Below are positions 5,804 through 15,700 of a stretch of 64,000 nt of DNA, in pieces; the first letter of the stretch is position 1, and every line of letters begins with the position of its first letter. This DNA comes from UBA1756 sp045130235 (lineage in GTDB: Bacteria > Bacteroidota > Bacteroidia > Bacteroidales > WCHB1-69): positions 186,001 through 250,000 of the forward strand of contig JBGUPJ010000048.1 in assembly GCA_045130235.1 (NCBI GenBank). The letters are read 5' to 3'. Under the pieces are notes generated by a model, which did not search any database, was not told the DNA's origin, and worked only from the letters and a program-made list of their open reading frames with translations. The position numbers and the translations under genes are program-made.

Positions 5804-7143
5804 TCTCTTCCTGTGTTTTTCAGATAAGCTCTTTTTTTCACTTGAAAATTGACGAAGGCTTCGCTGTAGCTGTCGAAACTCTGTTGGAGCATCGACTGGG
5901 CGTTGAGCAGGTCGGACAGGGTGCCGGTGCCCGCCTCGTAGAAATCCTGCTGCATCCGCAGGTTGTCCTGCGACAGCTCGATGGACTTCTGGGCGATGAG
6001 CAGCTGCTGGTAGCTTTCCACCAGCTCGTTCCAATTCTGCTGCATCTGCACTTCCATCAGCTGGCGGTTGTGGTCGCGCTCGTTACGGGCAATCTGCTCG
6101 TTGATGCGGCACTGTCGGATGGCGTGCGCCCCTTCCCACCAGCCGCTGATGGGCACGGTGACGGTGCCAAAGACCGCTCCGAAGTGGTTGGTGGCGGTGT
6201 TGTCCTTGTTCACATCCATATAGTAGGAGTTGTAGGCCGCTCCGACGGCCACCTGCGGCAGGTACTCCCCGATCTTCATCTGCGTTTGCAGCTCGGCGGC
6301 ACGCACCTGCATGTCAAGCAGCTGGCTCTCCTTGCGTTCGCCCACCGCGTTGCCAGCCTCCACATAGTACTCTTGGGGCAGGTCGGGCATGAGCATCGTG
6401 TCTGTGGCGATTTCGAAGTCGCTGTCCGGAAGCTGGGCGGTCTGGCGCAGTATCGCCTTGTAGGTGCGTATGCCATTCTCCACGCGCAGCCTTCCCGATG
6501 CTAACTCCTGCTGTTTGAGTTGCACCTTGAGACGGTCGTTGCTGGTGGTAACTCCCGCCAGTACAGCCGTTTCCACATCCTCGCTGATGCGTTGCAACTG
6601 CTGGTCGAGGGTGGACAGCATCTTCAGTTTTTCCTGCAATGCTACGATTTGCCAGTAGTAATATTCCACCTGTTCGCACACCTCCTCTTCCGACATCTCG
6701 GCCTGTACCTTGGCGGCGTCGATGCCCAGCTGGGCCAGCTGGTTGCCGCGGATGATACGCAGTCCGGCGAAAACGGGCTGCACGGCGGTTACGCCTCCCA
6801 TAGCACCGCCTTTCATCATCTGCATCGGGATGCTTGGCAGGTCGATGTACAGCGAGAGGGGCGAGAAAAAGTTGGTCTGCAACCGGCCGAGGTCGAAGTC
6901 CATATCCACCATCGGACGGGTAAGCCAGAAAGCGCCGGCAGCTGCCGACACCGATGGGAAGTACTTGGTGAACGCACCTTTCTTCACCTCGGCGGCGCTT
7001 TCCACCAGCAGTCGCTTGTTCTGCACAGTGAGGTTACCACGCAGAGCCATCGCCTTGCAACTGTCAAGGTTATAGACTGTTTGCGCGGTTGCCGAGAGGC
7101 AGCACAGCACGATTACCGTCCCGATGAGTAAGCACTTTTTCAT
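5800..7143 (-). CDS. TolC-family outer-membrane factor
   Basis: A 447-residue TolC-like protein with signal peptide MKKCLLIGTVIVLCCLSATAQ. The body is two repeats of long amphipathic helices with strands between: TVQNKRLLVESAAEVKKGAFTKYFPSVSAAAGAFW in the first half and LLDMQVRAAELQTQMKIGEYLPQVAVGAAYNSYYMD in the second, as in OEP-family channels. No membrane-fusion or pump gene adjoins it. A TACCTTTG box (7149-7156) lies only 5 bp before the ATG. Its substrate cannot be told from sequence. Confidence 0.88.
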   Translation of the reverse strand: MKKCLLIGTVIVLCCLSATAQTVYNLDSCKAMALRGNLTVQNKRLLVESAAEVKKGAFTKYFPSVSAAAGAFWLTRPMVDMDFDLGRLQTNFFSPLSLYIDLPSIPMQMMKGGAMGGVTAVQPVFAGLRIIRGNQLAQLGIDAAKVQAEMSEEEVCEQVEYYYWQIVALQEKLKMLSTLDQQLQRISEDVETAVLAGVTTSNDRLKVQLKQQELASGRLRVENGIRTYKAILRQTAQLPDSDFEIATDTMLMPDLPQEYYVEAGNAVGERKESQLLDMQVRAAELQTQMKIGEYLPQVAVGAAYNSYYMDVNKDNTATNHFGAVFGTVTVPISGWWEGAHAIRQCRINEQIARNERDHNRQLMEVQMQQNWNELVESYQQLLIAQKSIELSQDNLRMQQDFYEAGTGTLSDLLNAQSMLQQSFDSYSEAFVNFQVKKRAYLKNTGRD

Positions 7144-7299
7144 CGCGGCAAAGGTACTATTTTTCTTAGAAATATAGAGCAGGATTTACCGCGAATTGAA
7201 GGGGATTCTAAACTTGGAATAATTTCTGCTAATTGAATGGGAACCACACCCATTTGTCATTACGGTGTTGACAGCGGATAAACACCCACTCGCTAAATC

Positions 7300-8202
7300 T
7301 TAAACTCTTATTTTCTCTTCGCTCAAACCAGTCGCTTTCGCTACGTCTTGAATGTTGAACCCCATTCTCAAAAGTTTCTGGGCAGTACTCAGGAGCGCTT
7401 CTTCTTTTCCTTTTTCAATCCCTTTCTCAATTCCTTCTTCCAACCCTTTTTGGAAGCCTTCTTCAATGCCCATTCTGTGATGGTAGTCCATCGCGTCCTT
7501 CACATCCTCGTACTCCAGTACGCTCTTCTCATACTCTTGCTTTTCCATAGTGCTCAGTTTTGTTAATCGGCAGTCCTCGTACAGCTTATGGAAGATGCCA
7601 AACTTCTTCGGTATCTCACCCTCCGCCATCTTATTCATGTTATGGATGGAGTAGCACCATCGCTCCCTGTCATCCAGCAGCTGGTCGAACTGCATTTGCG
7701 CGGCAAATTTACTCAAATCTATCAAAACAAACGACATCTTGTCAGAAAAAATATTGTTTTGATCATCCTTGAGCGTCACACGCTGCATAAACTCCTCACG
7801 GTTCACCAGTTCGGGGATGCTGAAATCGGCCAACAAAACAGAAATTACGGGCGGGAAATTGTACTTGCGGTCGCCCCCTTTCAGCGAGTTGCTGATGAGC
7901 CGCGACGAATAGGCCACAATCCGATTCTTCAGAAACTCCTGGCTGGTCTTCTGCATTTCCACAATGACCTGGTCGTCATTCTGGGTGGTGCAGAGCACAT
8001 CCAGCACCACTCTTTTCTCAGTCGGCAGAAAACCCAACTGTTCGGTCGGCCGGTACGTGATGTCGGTGATGGTACCGATGTACGGGCCGATAAAGGTGTT
8101 AAGGAAGTGGAGGAGGTTGTTCTTGTACGGCTCAGTGCCGAAGAAACGCTTGAAACCGAAGTCGGTCAGCAGGTTGATGTGGTGGTTTTGTTCATTTTTC
8201 AT
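7300..8202 (-). CDS. Rpn-family PD-(D/E)XK nuclease
   Basis: A 300-residue protein of the 'Rpn recombination-promoting nuclease / putative transposase' family. The N-terminus LLTDFGFKRFFGTEPYKNNLLHFLNTFI, then VVLDVLCTTQNDDQVIVEMQKT, gives the D...E-x-Q catalytic pattern of the family. The C-terminus has a charged repeat (EEGFQKGLEEGIEKGIEKGKEE) and a short helix-turn-helix-like end (AQKLLRMGFNIQDVAKATGLSEEKI). These proteins cut DNA and favour RecA-independent recombination in E. coli. The family is often multicopy in Bacteroidota. It appears intact. Confidence 0.88.
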   Translation of the reverse strand: MKNEQNHHINLLTDFGFKRFFGTEPYKNNLLHFLNTFIGPYIGTITDITYRPTEQLGFLPTEKRVVLDVLCTTQNDDQVIVEMQKTSQEFLKNRIVAYSSRLISNSLKGGDRKYNFPPVISVLLADFSIPELVNREEFMQRVTLKDDQNNIFSDKMSFVLIDLSKFAAQMQFDQLLDDRERWCYSIHNMNKMAEGEIPKKFGIFHKLYEDCRLTKLSTMEKQEYEKSVLEYEDVKDAMDYHHRMGIEEGFQKGLEEGIEKGIEKGKEEALLSTAQKLLRMGFNIQDVAKATGLSEEKIRV

Positions 8203-8243
8203 AAAGAGTGGTTTTTAGTTAATAATAAGTAAATTTTCGGCAG

Positions 8244-8251
8244 CAAAGATA
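8244..8251 (-). promoter_or_regulatory. Candidate -7 box for the Rpn-type gene
   Basis: TATCTTTG on the minus strand, 41 bp upstream of the start codon, matches the Bacteroidota -7 consensus TAnnTTTG. No convincing -33 TTTG at normal spacing was found. Confidence 0.4.
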
Positions 8252-8410
8252 CATCAAAAATCAACACAAAATCACTCTGCAACTTTTTGGCATAGAAAGA
8301 GTTGCGATTTTAGAAGATTTTACATGAAAAACTGCAATTTTCAATCAAAAAAGTGCAAAAAATCGACCTTTTCTGTTGTTGAAAACCTGTTGGTAAATTG
8401 TTGATAAAAA

Positions 8411-9859
8411 TTATTTCCTCTCCAAATTCTTCCAGAAGCGGAGTTGCAACAGTTTGGTGGCGAAAGCGACTACGGTGGCAAATACCCCGCTGATGAGCAA
8501 CGCTACGAGGGTGTTACCCTGGAAATAATGGGCGAAAAGGATGGTGGATGGGATGATGATAGCACTGAAAATCAATACTTTCCCCCAGGGTATCAGCGTG
8601 ATGGGGAGTTGCAGCTGTCGGAAGGCGATAACCGTCTGTATGCCCGCCATCACCGTTTGGGTGGTGAGACTCACGATGGCGGCTCCCTGTGCGTGCAGCC
8701 GTGGGATGAGGATGAAGTTGGCCGTGAGGTTGACCACAATGCCGATGACCGCCGACAGGTTCAGCAGTTTCATGCTGCCGTTGGCCGTAAGCAACGTGCC
8801 AAAGATGTAGGTCATCGACACGGGGATGATGCAGGGGATAAGGAAGGTAAAAACCGCTGCGCTTTCTGCAATATGCTTATCATAAAGCAGTTGCAAAACG
8901 GGCACTTTGAAGCAGAGGAGGATGGTGGTTGCCGTGACGGAGAAAAAGAACAGCAAGGAGAAGGCACTGGTAAGGATGGTGTCGAGCCGCTCGTGCTCTT
9001 TCAGCATCTTCGAGAACAGCGGCAGCAGGATGACGGAGAAGAGGTAGGCAATCATCATCAAGGCATCCAGCAGCCGGAAGGCCGAGGCGTAGATGCCCGC
9101 CTCGAAGGTGGAGGTGCCGGTGGGCAACAACCGCTCAATCATCACGGAATCAATGCGATTGTAAAACGACATTAGCAGATAGAGGAGCGCAAACGGGAAG
9201 CTTTTCTTCAAAATCATCATAAAGAAAGGCCAATTCCAATGCAGACGGGTGAGACGCGACTTAGCGAGTACCACCGCCAGCGCCGCCAGTGCCGCAATGA
9301 CGTAAGAAGCAGTTTGCGCGTAGATGAAATGCTCTATCGTGAAGTTTTTATGTAAGATATTAGTCCATAATAAGATACTACATATTACCACCATCACCAC
9401 ACGGTCTAATACCGATAGAACGCTGTCGGTTTTGAACATCAGCAGGGCCGACACATTGGAGCGCAGATAGAGGATGAAAGCATTGAGGAATTGGTTGATG
9501 GCCATCCAGAACAGCAGCTTGAAATGGAGCGTGTCGTAGTCGATGATGGCGGCCACCCCGAAGGTGATCATCATGTAAAGTCCGCCCAGCAACAGTTTGA
9601 GAATCAGGATGCCCGACAGGTGTTTCGACAGCAACTGGCTGTGTCGCGCAATATTGCGATTGTTGAAGTTGGTGATGCCCATGTCGAGCACCACATTGAA
9701 GAGGTAGGTAAAGTTGAAGATGGCGAAATAGAGACCGTAGCTGGCCGCGCCGACACGGTTCTGCACTGCCACATCCACCCCGAGAATCCAGAAAGGCTTG
9801 ACCAGCAGATTCAGGAAAATCAGAATGGCAATATTAAATACAAAATCTCTTTTCTTCAT
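8411..9859 (-). CDS. Wzx/MATE-superfamily polysaccharide flippase
   Basis: A 482-residue polytopic protein with about 12-14 hydrophobic segments and no signal peptide. The N-terminus (KRDFVFNIAILIFLNLLVKPFWILGVDVAVQNRVGAASYGLYFAIFNFTYLFNVVLDMGITNFNNRNIA) is typical of the oligosaccharide flippase branch of the MATE/MVF superfamily. It probably moves lipid-linked sugar repeat units across the inner membrane. It is not inside a visible polysaccharide cluster and follows the helicase gene by about 50 bp. Confidence 0.82.
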   Translation of the reverse strand: MKKRDFVFNIAILIFLNLLVKPFWILGVDVAVQNRVGAASYGLYFAIFNFTYLFNVVLDMGITNFNNRNIARHSQLLSKHLSGILILKLLLGGLYMMITFGVAAIIDYDTLHFKLLFWMAINQFLNAFILYLRSNVSALLMFKTDSVLSVLDRVVMVVICSILLWTNILHKNFTIEHFIYAQTASYVIAALAALAVVLAKSRLTRLHWNWPFFMMILKKSFPFALLYLLMSFYNRIDSVMIERLLPTGTSTFEAGIYASAFRLLDALMMIAYLFSVILLPLFSKMLKEHERLDTILTSAFSLLFFFSVTATTILLCFKVPVLQLLYDKHIAESAAVFTFLIPCIIPVSMTYIFGTLLTANGSMKLLNLSAVIGIVVNLTANFILIPRLHAQGAAIVSLTTQTVMAGIQTVIAFRQLQLPITLIPWGKVLIFSAIIIPSTILFAHYFQGNTLVALLISGVFATVVAFATKLLQLRFWKNLERK

Positions 9860-9873
9860 TCTAAAAAAGTCTG

Positions 9874-9881
9874 CAAAAATA
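9874..9881 (-). promoter_or_regulatory. Candidate -7 box for the flippase gene
   Basis: TATTTTTG on the minus strand, 14 bp upstream of the start codon and in the gap after the helicase gene. It matches TAnnTTTG; no -33 element seen. Confidence 0.35.
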
Positions 9882-9910
9882 CGACTTTTTTCGCGACTAT
9901 CCTCACATCC

Positions 9911-11770
9911 TCATCCTTTCATCTCTTCATCCTTATCATTAAAAATATCAACGGTGATCAGCATAAAGAACGGCAGGCGGAAGCAGTCGCGCAGGGCATA
10001 GTACCCTTCGGAGGTGAAGTCTTCGTGGATGCCGGTGGTGAGGTGCCGCCTGAGGGCTAATTCTCCGAAGAGTGTCTTCAAAATGTCCTTGTATTCTTCG
10101 GCGGTGTCGCCGTCGCTGATTTCAGCGGGCGAGTGCGAGCACTCATTCATTAGTTTTTTCAGCTCGGTGTCGAAGTAGTCGCCAGCGGCCTCCAGACGCT
10201 TTTGTAGCTGCCCGTCATCGAGAGGGAAGAGTTCGTGGATCTGTTGCTGGAAGATAACCCCCGTCTTGTACAGCTGTGCGACACGTCGCCGCAGATTGGT
10301 AGCATGGGTGATACCCTCCTCGTTGATCACATCGCTATGACGGTTGATGTGCGCCAGCAGCTGGCCGCTCACCCCGTCGGCAAATTTGAAGTCAAACACC
10401 TGTTTCACAATCTGTTCGTCGTAATCGCGGCGGGCTTGTTGCAGCCGTTCCTTCAGCACCGGCAAGGTGGGTTTCTGCCGACTGTACTGCACCACTGATG
10501 GGGACACGCACAGACTTTCGCGCCGGATGGAACTGGTGAGGACGAGTCCCTCCAGGGTGCGGCAGCGGCTCAGCGCCACATACACCTGGCCGGACGAAAA
10601 CGCCCACTCGGCATCCACCACCGCCTTGTCGAAGGTAAGGCCCTGGCTCTTGTGGATGGTGATGGCCCATGCCAACCGCAGCGGCAGTTGGGTGTAGGTG
10701 CCTAACAGTTGCTCCTCAATCTGGCCGGTGCTGCGGTTGACGGTGTAACGGTTGTTCTCCCAAACCTCATGCCCTACCTCTATCGGCTCGTCATCCTCAT
10801 CGCACAGCACCTTCACGTGCCGCTTGTTGATTTCGCAAATCGTACCGATTTTCCCATTGAAGTATAGGCGCGGCTGGTGGTTGTCGTTGGCGATGAACAT
10901 CACACGAGCGCCTTTTTTCAGTTCCAGAACGGGGTCGTTGGGGTAATTTTTCTCAGGAAAATCGCCATCGATGTCAGCTTCAAAACGATAGGTTCTTCCT
11001 TTCAGCCGCTTCATCTCTTCGAGATTGATGCGGTTGGCGTTGGCATTGTGGGTGGTGAGAAAGATGTGGTCGGGATGTTCCGAGAGTTTGAAGTCGGGGA
11101 TATAGCGGCTGCGCAGCAGTTCGATGCCCTCGTCGGTGAGCTGGTCGTTGCGCACCTCGTTGAGCAGCCGCACGTAGTCGGCGTTGCTCTGACGGAAAAT
11201 CTTGTCGAGTTCGATGTACACGGGCGGCTGCTGTTCGATGACACGACTATCGAAGAAGAAGGGCGAGCGGTAGTACTCTTTCAGTAGGTCCCACTCCTCT
11301 CTGACGGCCACGGGCGGCAGTTGGTAGAGGTCGCCGATGTAGATGACCTGCACGCCGCCGAAAGGCTCGTTGGGGCGGAAGCGGTAGTGGCGCAGCACGG
11401 TGTCCATGGCGTCGAGCAGGTCGGCGCGAACCATGCTAATTTCGTCAATCACAAGCACTTCCAGTTGCTGCAGAACCTTGCGTTTCACGTTGGTCATCTT
11501 CAATTTGCCGATGAGGTTGCGCCGCCCCGCTTCGGTGGGGACGAAGGGGGTGAACGGAAGTTGGAAGAAGGAGTGGATGGTGACACCGCCCGCGTTGATG
11601 GCAGCCACACCGGTAGGGGCGACCACCGCCATCTGTTTCCGGGTGTGTTTGCGAAGGTTTTTGAGGAAGGTGGTCTTGCCCGTTCCCGCCTTGCCGGTCA
11701 GGAACAAGGCGCGGGAGGTGTTTTCGCCAAACGCTTCAGCAATTTCATATACGGGACTGAGTTTTTCCAT
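9911..11770 (-). CDS. PIF1-like DNA helicase
   Basis: A 619-residue superfamily-1 helicase from the Met of MEKLSPVYEIAEAF; the 21 codons upstream are AT-rich leader. Walker A is GKAGTGKTTFLKNL, motif Ia APTGVAAINAGGVTIHSFF, Walker B LVIDEISMVRADLLDAMD, and the late motifs are AWAITIHKSQGLTFDKAVVD and GQVYVALSRCRTLEGLVL. These define the PIF1/RecD-like group, 5'-3' helicases active on forks and structured DNA. The last ~170 residues form an extra helical domain with no recognised motif. It is a common chromosomal gene in Bacteroidota. Confidence 0.9.
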   Translation of the reverse strand: MEKLSPVYEIAEAFGENTSRALFLTGKAGTGKTTFLKNLRKHTRKQMAVVAPTGVAAINAGGVTIHSFFQLPFTPFVPTEAGRRNLIGKLKMTNVKRKVLQQLEVLVIDEISMVRADLLDAMDTVLRHYRFRPNEPFGGVQVIYIGDLYQLPPVAVREEWDLLKEYYRSPFFFDSRVIEQQPPVYIELDKIFRQSNADYVRLLNEVRNDQLTDEGIELLRSRYIPDFKLSEHPDHIFLTTHNANANRINLEEMKRLKGRTYRFEADIDGDFPEKNYPNDPVLELKKGARVMFIANDNHQPRLYFNGKIGTICEINKRHVKVLCDEDDEPIEVGHEVWENNRYTVNRSTGQIEEQLLGTYTQLPLRLAWAITIHKSQGLTFDKAVVDAEWAFSSGQVYVALSRCRTLEGLVLTSSIRRESLCVSPSVVQYSRQKPTLPVLKERLQQARRDYDEQIVKQVFDFKFADGVSGQLLAHINRHSDVINEEGITHATNLRRRVAQLYKTGVIFQQQIHELFPLDDGQLQKRLEAAGDYFDTELKKLMNECSHSPAEISDGDTAEEYKDILKTLFGELALRRHLTTGIHEDFTSEGYYALRDCFRLPFFMLITVDIFNDKDEEMKG

Positions 11771-11810
11771 TATTCTGCTGTAGTCAGAAATATCGGTTTC
11801 TGTTAGGGTG

Positions 11811-11818
11811 CAAAAATA
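11811..11818 (-). promoter_or_regulatory. Candidate -7 box for the helicase gene
   Basis: TATTTTTG on the minus strand, 40 bp upstream of the chosen start. Its position supports the shorter start, because the longer frame would begin upstream of the promoter box. Confidence 0.4.
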
Positions 11819-11870
11819 CAATATTTTTATCAACCGTTACTCGTTTCAGAAATGTCAATGTCTTTGTCAT

Positions 11871-12590
11871 TTAGTCAAATTCCAAATAGGGTCTCAGTTT
11901 TTCCACCAGCTCTTGATAGGCGTGCGTCACTCGTTGGAACTCCTCCATGTTGTGGATGGGGCCGTTCTTCTCTCGGAAGCTGATGATGGTTTTGGTAAGA
12001 TAAGTATCCAAGTAGGGGTGGGCGATGAGCTCTTTGTAGGTGGCGGTGTTGATGTTGATTTTTCGGATAGAGTTAGGGGAGAGGATGAAATATTTATCGC
12101 ATAGTTCGAGGTCAACATTCTGTAATACATATATTTCCCGCAGCTGCTCAAAGGAATGAAACCCGCCCAATCGTTCACGGTATTCCACTAGTTTTTGGGC
12201 GCGCTTGCTTCCGAAGGTGGGCACACGCATGATGTCGCTGCTGTCGCACCGGTTGAGGTCTATCTTCACAATCTCGTATTGTGGACGGTAGGGCTGGAAA
12301 CCGCTGCTGTCGCCCCGCCCACGTATGGTGTCGCCTGACCCTTCCCAGCGGCGGTTGCTGCTTGTTCCTTCATGCCAATATCGCTGTTGTCGAGCTGCTT
12401 TCGCCGAGTCGTCGGCCGCCCGCTGGTAGGCATAGAACCGTTCCACCTCCTGCTGGAATTTTTCCAGGTCAGCGGGGCCTGCTGCTTTCGTGTCATACAA
12501 AAAATAAAGGGAGTAAACTGCAATAATGAGGATGAGCAGCACCGCTGTCGCGATGAACTCGCCGCGCGGGATGTTGAAAAATTTTTTCAT
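11871..12590 (-). CDS. Helix-hairpin-helix (ComEA-like) membrane-anchored protein
   Basis: A 239-residue protein with one N-terminal transmembrane helix (FIATAVLLILIIAVYSLYFLYD), a charged Arg/Gly/Ser-rich linker, and two helix-hairpin-helix units: about 110-160 (KIDLNRCDSSDIMRVPTFGSKRAQKLVEYRERLGGF) and about 175-235 (KININTATYKELIAHPYLDTYLTKTIISFREKNGPI). The DLN...NIN arrangement is that of ComEA-type DNA-binding domains. It may hold DNA at the outer face of the inner membrane, but no competence genes are near and the role is open. Confidence 0.85.
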   Translation of the reverse strand: MKKFFNIPRGEFIATAVLLILIIAVYSLYFLYDTKAAGPADLEKFQQEVERFYAYQRAADDSAKAARQQRYWHEGTSSNRRWEGSGDTIRGRGDSSGFQPYRPQYEIVKIDLNRCDSSDIMRVPTFGSKRAQKLVEYRERLGGFHSFEQLREIYVLQNVDLELCDKYFILSPNSIRKININTATYKELIAHPYLDTYLTKTIISFREKNGPIHNMEEFQRVTHAYQELVEKLRPYLEFD

Positions 12591-12697
12591 AGTACATTCG
12601 AGTTAAATGAGTTATTACTATTATGAATTTCAAAAAGATAGTTCGCAAAGTTATGAAAAAAACTGAAAAAAATCCCCCATTACTCGAAAAAAATCTG

Positions 12698-12705
12698 TAT
12701 CTTTG
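12698..12705 (+). promoter_or_regulatory. Candidate -7 box for the fibronectin-III protein gene
   Basis: TATCTTTG, 37 bp upstream of the ATG at 12743, in the divergent gap with the helix-hairpin-helix gene. No -33 element at normal spacing. Confidence 0.4.
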
Positions 12706-12742
12706 CGGCTGAATTTTTTAACAAATTAACAATCATTTTGTT

Positions 12743-15700
12743 ATGAAGAACTTTTTACATCGTATTCTCCTTATTAGTTTATTCTGCTGTGGGCTCAACA
12801 TCGCCGCAAACGCCCAATGTACCCCCGAACCCATCCCGTATACTATGGATTTCGAGGATTGCTATACTGGCGTTAATGCCACAGTCCCTTGTTGGACCAA
12901 AATGCAGGCCTCTGGCTCGTTCCCTTATCCTGTTCTACAAGGGGCGGAGCAGTGCCTGGCTTTCAGCGGATTCTGCATCATTTCCCTCCCCGAAATGTCT
13001 CAGCCGCTCTCTTCTCTCCGCATTAGCTTCGATGTAAAAGTTCAAAATACTAATAATCAAATTATTATCTCCATTATTGATTATCCTGATTGGTCAGAGT
13101 CGGAGTCCATTGTTGATATTGACACCATTACCCTGCCCATGACTAGCACGTTCTATCATCAGGAGGTGCATTTCGACGGCTATACGGGCAATGGTCGATA
13201 CATCCTCATTCAGCACATCGGCAATACGCAGAGTTATATTGACAATGTGGTAGTGGATGAGATGCCCGACTGTCTCAATCCCGTGAATGTGCAGGCCAGC
13301 AATGTGGGTTCGCAGTCGGCAACCTTGACATGGACCGAAGCCGGTAATGCCACCCAATGGCGTACGCTCTGCTCCACCACTCCTATCAGCAATTTTTCCG
13401 GCACTACGCCTACCACGGTTAGCACCCCATCCATCAGCTATAATACGCTGACCCCCAATACCACTTATTATTTTTATGTGCAGTCGGTGTGCGGCAGCGA
13501 TTACAGCGCATGGAGCTCCACCATCTTTACCACCACCTGTGGTATTGCCTCACTGCCCCTTCAGGAAAGCTTCACCTATGGTGAGATGCCCGCCTGCTGG
13601 TCTTTCCAGCAAGTGTCGGGCAACTCCACGGTGACTTTCGTAAGCGGTGGCCAGAATCCTTTTGTGTCGCCCGCCGCTGGCGAAGCCATGGCACAATGGG
13701 CCAGCGGCAGCTATCAGGCCGGACGTCAGGGACGACTGGTCACCCCTGAAATGTCCACTACAGGCACTAATGTGTTGGATGTCAACTTCAAATGGTACCA
13801 CGGCAGTGAAAATCCTGAAGCTATTACCGAAGGTGTACAGGTGCAGTATTCGTTCGATGGTACCACCTGGAATAATGCCCCGCAAGGCCTTATCCCGCGC
13901 TACCATGCACTGCTCTCTGGCTGGACCAACTATGACGTGATTATCCCCGCCGCCGGCAACCACTCATCTGTTTATGTCGGCTTCCTCTTCACCTCCGGCG
14001 GTGGTCGCAACTGCTACCTGGATGAGGTGAACCTGCACGCCGCCTCCGGCTGCTTCGCACCTGCCAATCTCGCCGTTACCGATGTCGCTGGTAATAGCGC
14101 CACCATCAGCTGGACGGCGGTCGGCACGGCTACTGACTGGCAGCTGGTGGTGTCGGAAGTTCCGCTCAATAATCCTTCTACAGCTACGCCTATATCTTGC
14201 TCTTCAACTACTTATAACCTTCAGGGCCTCAATCCGTTGACAACCTATTACCTCTATGTGCGGTCGGTCTGCTCCAGCAATACCTTCAGCGACTGGAGTC
14301 ATGGCGAGACCTTTACTACTGGCTGCGGCATCATCAATAATCTGCCCTATTATGAGAATTTTGATGACTACGGAACAGGCAGCAATGCCTTCCCGCCCTG
14401 CTGGAGCCGCCCCGCTACTTCATACTACCAGTCTTCTGTAACACCGTCAGCCTCTGATATTTCCTCTGTCAATGGCGATAAGAGCCTCCTCTTCTGCACA
14501 GGTTCCAATATGCAAACCTACGCCATATCGCCCGCCATCGGTGATGAGCTCCACGACCTGTCGCTCTCCTTCTATCTCTATGTGGAAGATGCCAGCCTGT
14601 CGGGAAGTCTGGAGGTCGGCGTGATGTCGAACCCGGGCGACTATGCCACTTTTGAGCATGTGGAGACCTTCAACGCCGATCCTGCCGGCGTGTGGACATT
14701 CCACGCCGTGAATTTCAACAATACGACCCTCACGGGCAACAATCGCTATATCGCCATCCGCCACAATGGGGTCTCCGATTTCAACTACTGTCTTGTAGAT
14801 GAGCTGACTATCCTGCGGCATCCTGACTGCTGGCCGGCCCAACACCTGTCTGTCAGTGGTGTGACGGGTAATGAGGCCACTATCGCTTGGGACAACGTCA
14901 ACGCTTCATCCGTTTCATGGCACCTGAAAATGTCGGATTTCCCGCTCGCCGACCCCAACACCTACGCCAATGTGGTCGATACGGTTTTCACCAATGAGAC
15001 TTTCCACATCAATTACCTCAATGGAGGTACTACTTATTATTATTATTTGCAATCTGATTGTGGTAACAACGATGTCAGCATTTGGCAGAGCGGAAGTTTC
15101 ACAACCGACCCATGTAACTGCTACATCCGCATCATCATGCACGACCAGTACGGTGACGGCTGGAACGGTGCGAAGATTCAGATGAAACGGGGGAATACGA
15201 TTTTGGCAGAAATCACCTTGCAGGATGGCTCACTTGATACGGCCATGGTTTACACCTGCGAGGCCGGCAATATCGACTACTACTTTGTGGGTTCGCCCGT
15301 CCAGTCGAGCTACGATGCTGAAATCTCCTTCCAGATTGAAACCAGTCAGGGAATGCAGATTTATGCCTCTTCCGGCACGCCTGTTGCAGGCGCATTCTTC
15401 CATAACTCGCCCAACTGCGGCGTGGACTGCAGTGGTGTGCCGTCCAACGTGTCCGCAGTGAATGTGCCTGGCGGCTCTGCACGGGTGTCATGGAACAGCG
15501 TCCCCTCCGCCCAGAGTTACTCCATCTATCGCAATGGCGAGGTGGTTGCCGAGTATGTGACGGGTACCTCCCGCGTGGTTCCCACCGTGGAGGGTGAGAA
15601 CTGCTTCACCGTCAGCGCAGTATGTATCGTGGGCGAAAGCAACCTTTCAACCCCCTCCTGCGTGGTCGGCATCGCCCAGTATGAAAGTGGTACCGTTCGC

